Source: Bacteroidota bacterium (GTDB taxonomy: Bacteria; Bacteroidota; Bacteroidia; Chitinophagales; LD1). From it: a stretch of DNA of 9,876 bases. The DNA lies in NCBI GenBank assembly GCA_023428205.1, contig JAEYZB010000267.1, positions 1 through 9,876 on the forward strand, written 5' to 3'. A program made the position numbers and the translations under genes. The first letter of the stretch is position 1, and each line of letters starts with the position of its first letter. The notes under the pieces were generated by a model. That model was given only the letters and a program-made list of their open reading frames with translations. It was not told the origin of the DNA and made no database searches. Shown here one piece after another: positions 6,609-9,876 of this stretch.

Positions 6609-6779
6609 GAACGAGCTGTTAAATAATTCAGAAAACTGTAAAAAGAAACCCGTAAATCGCGCAGTTCTATTTTGTAGCTGACCGCTGACGGGTTTGAATG
6701 GAATAATTGGAATGGCTGGTTCATTCTCGTGGGGGTTTGGTATAACGAAAGAAAGAATTTTTGTTGAAATGGCAAAATA
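6609..6779. other. Gene-free stretch with no recognised feature
   Basis: Between the 21-bp array and structured repeat copy B I see no gene, RNA or strong hairpin. It could hold the promoter of the 228-residue gene on the minus strand, but the best -7-like match there (TACAGTTTT, around 6635) lacks a convincing -33 box. Confidence 0.5.
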
Positions 6780-6996
6780 TACCCCTCCGTCCCGCGAGGC
6801 GCGGGACACCTCCCCTTTGCAGGGGAGGAACTTGGCGCAGTTCTTCCATTTATATTTACACATTGAAATAGAAGTGCCATTTCTCCCCTGTTTAGGGGAG
6901 AAACAGGTTAGCACTTCCACACACATTTAATCTATCTGCGCGCACCAAACTCTTCCCCTTCCAAAGGGGAAGTACCGCAAAGCGGGGAAGGGGTTT
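6780..6996. repeat. Structured interspersed repeat, copy B (115-bp direct repeat with extra hairpin block)
   Basis: Hairpins GTCCCGCG-AGG-CGCGGGAC (6789-6807) and CCTCCCCT-TTGC-AGGGGAGG (6809-6828) are followed by 53 bp without counterpart in copy A. The shared 115 bp then runs 6882-6996 (CTCCCCT-GTTT-AGGGGAG, CTTCCCCTT-CCA-AAGGGGAAG, CCGC-AAA-GCGG). Copy A lies exactly 1,920 bp to the left in the same orientation. Confidence 0.88.
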
Positions 6997-7028
6997 TCCT
7001 GCTCATTTTTCTCACCCATTTTGTTTTC

Positions 7029-7132
7029 GGGCAACGCGAGCGTTGCCCCTACAAATACACCCATAAAAAAGGGCAGAAAATTTTCTGCCCCTACAAATGC
7101 GCCTATGAAAAAGGGCGAATAATCATTCGCCC
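7029..7132 (-). repeat. Three 20-nt palindromes at exact 42-bp spacing
   Basis: Hairpins start at 7029, 7071 and 7113. They are GGGCAACG-CGAG-CGTTGCCC, GGGCAGAAAATTTTCTGCCC (a perfect palindrome) and GGGCGAAT-AATC-ATTCGCCC. All are 20 nt, all keep GGGC/GCCC ends, and their inner stems differ but pair. The linkers are alike (CTACAAAT, AC/GC, CC, AT, A-run). On the minus strand the unit begins GTAGGGGC, a form common to short interspersed repeats in several phyla. Confidence 0.88.
7065..7132 (-). terminator. Tandem intrinsic terminators after the fibre-DUF3109 operon
   Basis: Read on the minus strand, the hairpin at 7113-7132 is followed by TTTTTC (complement of 7107-7112) and the hairpin at 7071-7090 by TTTTTT (complement of 7065-7070). 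Both have the GC-based stem plus T run of an intrinsic terminator. They begin about 35 and 77 bp after the DUF3109 stop codon. The third hairpin (7029-7048) has no such T run. Confidence 0.65.
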
Positions 7133-7167
7133 CTACCCTATTTTCATTAACCATTATCAATTAAGCA

Positions 7168-7737
7168 TTATCCATTTTTTTGCGCATAATATGCCTCCAG
7201 CACCCCGTAAAACTCTTCACCATATTTGCGAATGAGGGCGGTTTTCACGAAACGAAATACGGGAACTTGCAGTTTCTTTCCGTTTTTGCAGGCCGCTTTG
7301 CAAATGCTCCAACGCTCGTAGTTCACCGCATCAAAGGTCGCGTGTTTCGTAATGCGCACGGGATAGAGATGGCAAGAGACCGGTTTTTGCCATTTTACTT
7401 TGCCTGCCAGATATGCTTTTTCTATTCCACAGCCCGCAACGCCACGCTCGTCATACACCACATAGGCGCAGGGTCCGTTTTCAATCAGTGGTGTTTTGAA
7501 ACCTCTATCTTCCTCGTCAAACGTATATTTTTCCTTTTCCAAAACGGCAATGCCCTGTGGCGTAAGATAGGGTTTTACCTGCTCGTAAATTTTATCCAAA
7601 ATCGGCAGTTCCTTTTCGTCTAAAGGTGCGCCCGCATCGCCCGCCACGCAACACGCGCCTTTGCAGGCACCGAGGTCGCACACAAATTTTTCCTCCAAAA
7701 GGTCTTCGCTTACAATTTTATCGTCAATAACTATCAC
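7168..7737 (-). CDS. DUF3109 family cysteine-rich protein
   Basis: A 189-residue protein starting at GTG 7737 (MIVIDDKIVSEDLLEEKFVCDL...). No in-frame ATG lies nearby, and the start matches the usual family N-terminus. It carries nine cysteines: the cluster C20-x4-C25-x3-C29-C30 (CDLGACKGACC), C90 in GPCAY, C103 in GCGIEKAY, C122 in SCHLYPVR next to His123, and C146/C150 in WSICKAAC. The family (Pfam DUF3109) is common in Bacteroidota. The Cys pattern recalls YkgJ-type metal-binding proteins, so a bound zinc or iron-sulfur centre is plausible but not shown. No signal peptide, so it is probably cytoplasmic. The GTG lies 39 bp after the fibre gene's stop with no promoter visible between, so the two are probably co-transcribed. 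The biochemical role is unknown. Confidence 0.92.
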   Translation of the reverse strand: MIVIDDKIVSEDLLEEKFVCDLGACKGACCVAGDAGAPLDEKELPILDKIYEQVKPYLTPQGIAVLEKEKYTFDEEDRGFKTPLIENGPCAYVVYDERGVAGCGIEKAYLAGKVKWQKPVSCHLYPVRITKHATFDAVNYERWSICKAACKNGKKLQVPVFRFVKTALIRKYGEEFYGVLEAYYAQKNG

Positions 7738-7776
7738 GGTGATTTTTTTGCTGCCGCAAAGCTAACAAAACCGCGA

Positions 7777-8955
7777 TTACTTCTTCTGCAAGGTGTTGAT
7801 TTGCTGTTGCAATTTTTCTATTTCCGAAGAAAGAACCGCTTTGAGTTGCGCATTTTCCTCAGATAGCGCAGTGATTTTTTGCTGTTGCTCTTTAATGGCT
7901 TCTACCAAATAAGATGTCAGTTGATGATACGCCACACCTTTGAATCCATTCGCCTGTGTCGCCACCAATTCGGGCATCACTTTTTCCACTTCCTGCGCCA
8001 GGAAACCCACCTCGCGTCTGTCGGTAAATTTATCGTCAGGCAGCGAATCTTTATTCCACGAATAGCTGATGCCGTTTAAAGAAAGCACTTTATCTAAAGC
8101 ACTACTCAACGGTCGAATATCTTTTTTCAAGCGTTTATCGGAAGACCACCAGGCGCTATTGCTCCAGTCGCCTCCTTGTTGCCACACGCGCCTTCCGCCA
8201 TTATCAAAAGAAACTTGATTGGTGCCACCGTAAAAGAAACGCAAGGTGTTCGCCCAAGGTCCGCCCGCACCACCGGAAGTTGTGCCGACATCTATTGTCC
8301 ATGCATTTGCTCCCGAACCGATAACCAGAGAGGTAGCGTGTATCGCTCCGTTCACATCTAACTTATAGGCAGGAGAAGTTTGGCTGATGCCTACATTAGT
8401 ACCATTGTCGGTAATAATCCCGCAAACAGCCGCTGTACCGTCACTTTTCAAAACGGCATTTGCCGTAGTGCAACCCACAGGTCCTGTTGCACCTGTCACT
8501 CCGTTCGAACCCGAAGCACCTGTATTTCCTGTCGCGCCCGTATCTCCGGTTGCGCCAGTCGCGCCATTGGCTCCGCTCGGACCGGTCGCGCCCGTTGCGC
8601 CATTTACCCCCGATGCTCCGGTTGCACCTGTGGCACCCGCACCCGTTGGCCCGGTCGGTCCGGTATCGCCATTGGTTACCGTACAAAAGCAAGCACATAA
8701 ATTTTGCCACGCATTGCTTTTATAAAAGAAAAAACAATCCACGTCCGTATCATACACCAAAAGCCCATCGGCAGGCGTAGCAATCGCCAATCGTTGCGCT
8801 GAAGAAACACGCGGTGTCAATAATCCTTTATCCGTAGCTTGCAATTCCAAAAGAGAACTTGCATTCGGTGCAGCCGTGCCGATACCGACATTGTTTTGTG
8901 CATTCACCACACACAAATACATTGAAAAAACGAGGAGGAGTAATAATTTTTGCAT
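7777..8955 (-). CDS. Secreted collagen-like fibre with C-terminal S74 self-cleaving chaperone domain
   Basis: A 392-residue protein from ATG 8955; an upstream in-frame TTG (8961) adds only two residues and is less likely, since the paralogue also begins M-x-K. Residues 1-19 are a signal peptide (cleaved before Q20). Residues 21-90 are the NNVGIGT...DKGLLTPR...LLVYDTD head, with a Cys cluster (LCACFC). About 96-161 is a collagen-like Gly-X-Y stalk rich in GAT/GPT, with one two-residue slip (GA between GPT and GAT). About 162-268 is a second beta-rich section with another [17 protein letters not shown] repeat. The S74 (tail-spike/endosialidase chaperone) domain begins at Ser272 in SDKRLK with Lys277, the expected catalytic Ser-Lys pair, and contains [18 protein letters not shown]. 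Residues about 350-392 are a coiled coil. In the S74 family the C-terminal piece trimerises the fibre and then cuts itself off just before the Ser. Likely role: a trimeric surface adhesin or fibre; ligand unknown. Confidence 0.92.
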   Translation of the reverse strand: MQKLLLLLVFSMYLCVVNAQNNVGIGTAAPNASSLLELQATDKGLLTPRVSSAQRLAIATPADGLLVYDTDVDCFFFYKSNAWQNLCACFCTVTNGDTGPTGPTGAGATGATGASGVNGATGATGPSGANGATGATGDTGATGNTGASGSNGVTGATGPVGCTTANAVLKSDGTAAVCGIITDNGTNVGISQTSPAYKLDVNGAIHATSLVIGSGANAWTIDVGTTSGGAGGPWANTLRFFYGGTNQVSFDNGGRRVWQQGGDWSNSAWWSSDKRLKKDIRPLSSALDKVLSLNGISYSWNKDSLPDDKFTDRREVGFLAQEVEKVMPELVATQANGFKGVAYHQLTSYLVEAIKEQQQKITALSEENAQLKAVLSSEIEKLQQQINTLQKK

Positions 8956-8978
8956 ACGCAATATTCGTTTGAATACAA

Positions 8979-8986
8979 CAAAGGTA
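8979..8986 (-). promoter_or_regulatory. -7 element (TACCTTTG) upstream of the S74 fibre gene
   Basis: On the minus strand TACCTTTG matches the Bacteroidota -7 consensus TAnnTTTG perfectly and is the same octamer as in the sucC promoter. It ends 23 bp before the ATG at 8955. No good TTTG -33 box is found 17-23 bp further upstream, so the promoter may be weak or may need an activator. It would let the fibre-DUF3109 pair be transcribed apart from the oxidoreductase gene. Confidence 0.5.
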
Positions 8987-9025
8987 GAATTTATGCAATT
9001 GTCGTTTCCTTATCTTTTCAACGTA

Positions 9026-9876
9026 TTATACACTTTCCGAAGCAATCCACGCCCCCGTCCACGCTGCCTGAAAATTGAAGCCACCTGTGAGTGCATCAAT
9101 ATTCAGCACCTCGCCTCCGAAATAGAGATTCGGCAATAGTTTACTTTGCATCGTACGAAAATCCACCTCTTTCAAATCGACCCCACCCGCAGTGACAAAC
9201 TCGTCTTTATTCGTGCTTTTTCCGCTTACGCTAAAAACACATTGCGTGAGTTCTTTCGCTAAATTTTCCAATAGTTTATTGCTGCAATTTGCCCAAATAT
9301 CCTGTGCCGTGATTCCCGCACTGTCCGCCAGCGATTGCCACAAGCGCAGCGGAATTTCAAATTGCGTGTCGTTCGTGCTCGTTTTTTTAGGGGACTTGAT
9401 TTTGTGTTGCTTCAAAAAATCCAACACCTCCGCAAACGACCGTTCACCGCACCAGTTCACCTGCACCGAAAACTTATAGCCGATTTCATGCAACACCCGC
9501 GCCCCCCAAGCCGAAAGGCGCAACACCGCAGGACCGCTCAGTCCCCAATGCGTAATCAACAATGGTCCTTTTGCCTGCAACTTTTGCCCGACAACCGAGA
9601 CCCTCGCATTTTTCACCGCAATGCCCATCAAGTTTTTGATGCGCTCGTCTTTGATATTGAACGTAAACAATGACGGAACGGGAGCAGCAATAGAATGTCC
9701 TAATTTTTTCAGACTATCCCACATTCCGTGCGCGCTTCCGGTAGCAATAAACACCGCATCAAACGACAGCACTTCTCCCCTGCTCATTTCGGCAGGCTCA
9801 ATGCACCGCATTTTTAGCGACCATTTGTCATTTTCTCTTACGAAATCATCAACTCCACATTGCGTACGAATTTCCA
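9026..9876 (-). CDS. FAD-dependent oxidoreductase, HI0933/YhiN/BaiN-like (N-terminus beyond right edge)
   Basis: The frame ends at TAA 9026 and stays open to the window edge, giving 283 visible residues; the family is usually about 400, so the N-terminal FAD-binding GxGxxG is missing. The ATG at 9811 is internal: upstream codons continue the family pattern (EIRTQCGVDDFVRENDKWSL). Visible landmarks are FDAVFIATGS (ATGS in place of the usual ATGG), LGHSIAAPVPSLFTF, LLITHWGLSGPAVLRLS, FVTAGGVDLKEVDFRTMQSKLLPNLYFGGEVLNIDALTGGFNFQAAWTGAW. The last is the C-terminal FAD-contact signature of this family (NAD(P)/FAD-dependent oxidoreductases, including 'aminoacetone oxidase' annotations and clostridial BaiN). 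The substrate is unknown here. It lies 70 bp upstream of the S74 fibre gene, same strand, so read-through is possible. Confidence 0.92.
   Translation of the reverse strand, partial: EIRTQCGVDDFVRENDKWSLKMRCIEPAEMSRGEVLSFDAVFIATGSAHGMWDSLKKLGHSIAAPVPSLFTFNIKDERIKNLMGIAVKNARVSVVGQKLQAKGPLLITHWGLSGPAVLRLSAWGARVLHEIGYKFSVQVNWCGERSFAEVLDFLKQHKIKSPKKTSTNDTQFEIPLRLWQSLADSAGITAQDIWANCSNKLLENLAKELTQCVFSVSGKSTNKDEFVTAGGVDLKEVDFRTMQSKLLPNLYFGGEVLNIDALTGGFNFQAAWTGAWIASESV

Noticed and set aside
6333..6626. 97-codon plus-strand frame of GGSPPVI heptads
   Set aside because: Same 21-bp array read on the other strand; no unique sequence and no start context. A real Pro-rich peptide cannot be fully excluded.
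6272..6880. 202-codon minus-strand frame with PPMTGG repeats, overlapping the start of the 228-residue gene
   Set aside because: Its N-terminal part is translated structured repeat copy B and the rest is the 21-bp array, which stays open in all frames because the period is a multiple of three. No family-like sequence outside the repeats.
6927..7160. 77-codon minus-strand frame
   Set aside because: It is the translation of the 42-bp hairpin triplet and part of repeat copy B.
8956..8961. TTG start for the S74 fibre
   Set aside because: It adds only two residues; ATG 8955 aligns with the paralogue's M-x-K start.
9026..9811. Oxidoreductase starting at ATG 9811
   Set aside because: The frame stays open to the window edge and the upstream codons fit the family, so that ATG is internal.

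Overview
The window looks like a chromosome segment from a member of the Bacteroidota, plausibly an uncultured relative of Chitinophagales or Saprospirales. Four things point there. At least two promoters fit the phylum's TTTG-N(~19)-TAnnTTTG consensus. Start codons lack Shine-Dalgarno sequences and sit behind AT-rich leaders. There is a DUF3109 protein. Two secreted fibre proteins have the 'NNVGIGT...KGLL.PR' head common in this phylum. The lineage is inferred from these features, not from a marker-gene search.

Layout. 1-742 (-): 5' part of a secreted collagen-like fibre gene that runs off the left edge. 898-2637 (-): family 5 solute-binding lipoprotein. 2727-3380 (-): LolD/MacB-type ABC ATPase. 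3461-4687 (+): sucC, divergent from the ATPase, with a clear promoter and a strong terminator. 4752-7167: about 2.4 kb rich in repeats and hairpins, holding only two orphan minus-strand genes (a 67-aa two-helix membrane protein and a 228-aa protein of unknown function). 7168-9876 (-): FAD oxidoreductase (cut by the right edge), then a collagen-like fibre with a self-cleaving S74 chaperone domain, then DUF3109. The last two are 39 bp apart and probably co-transcribed.

Most genes here are housekeeping or envelope functions that need not work together: the TCA cycle (SucC), peptide or solute capture (lipoprotein), an envelope ABC ATPase without its permease, and two related surface fibres about 7 kb apart. 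The fibres share a 67-residue head but differ in their collagen-like stalks. Only the right-hand one can be followed to its C-terminus.

The least explained part is 4752-7167. It holds a two-hairpin inverted element (4793-4868), a 115-bp structured direct repeat in two copies 1,920 bp apart, a 49-bp direct repeat pair around the small membrane gene, an 18-bp perfect inverted repeat, twelve 21-bp tandem units just upstream of the 228-aa gene, and three 20-nt palindromes spaced exactly 42 bp apart. The differences between copies often spare base pairing, which suggests selection or copying at the level of structure. I did not recognise a defence system, a CRISPR array, a transposase gene or an RNA gene.
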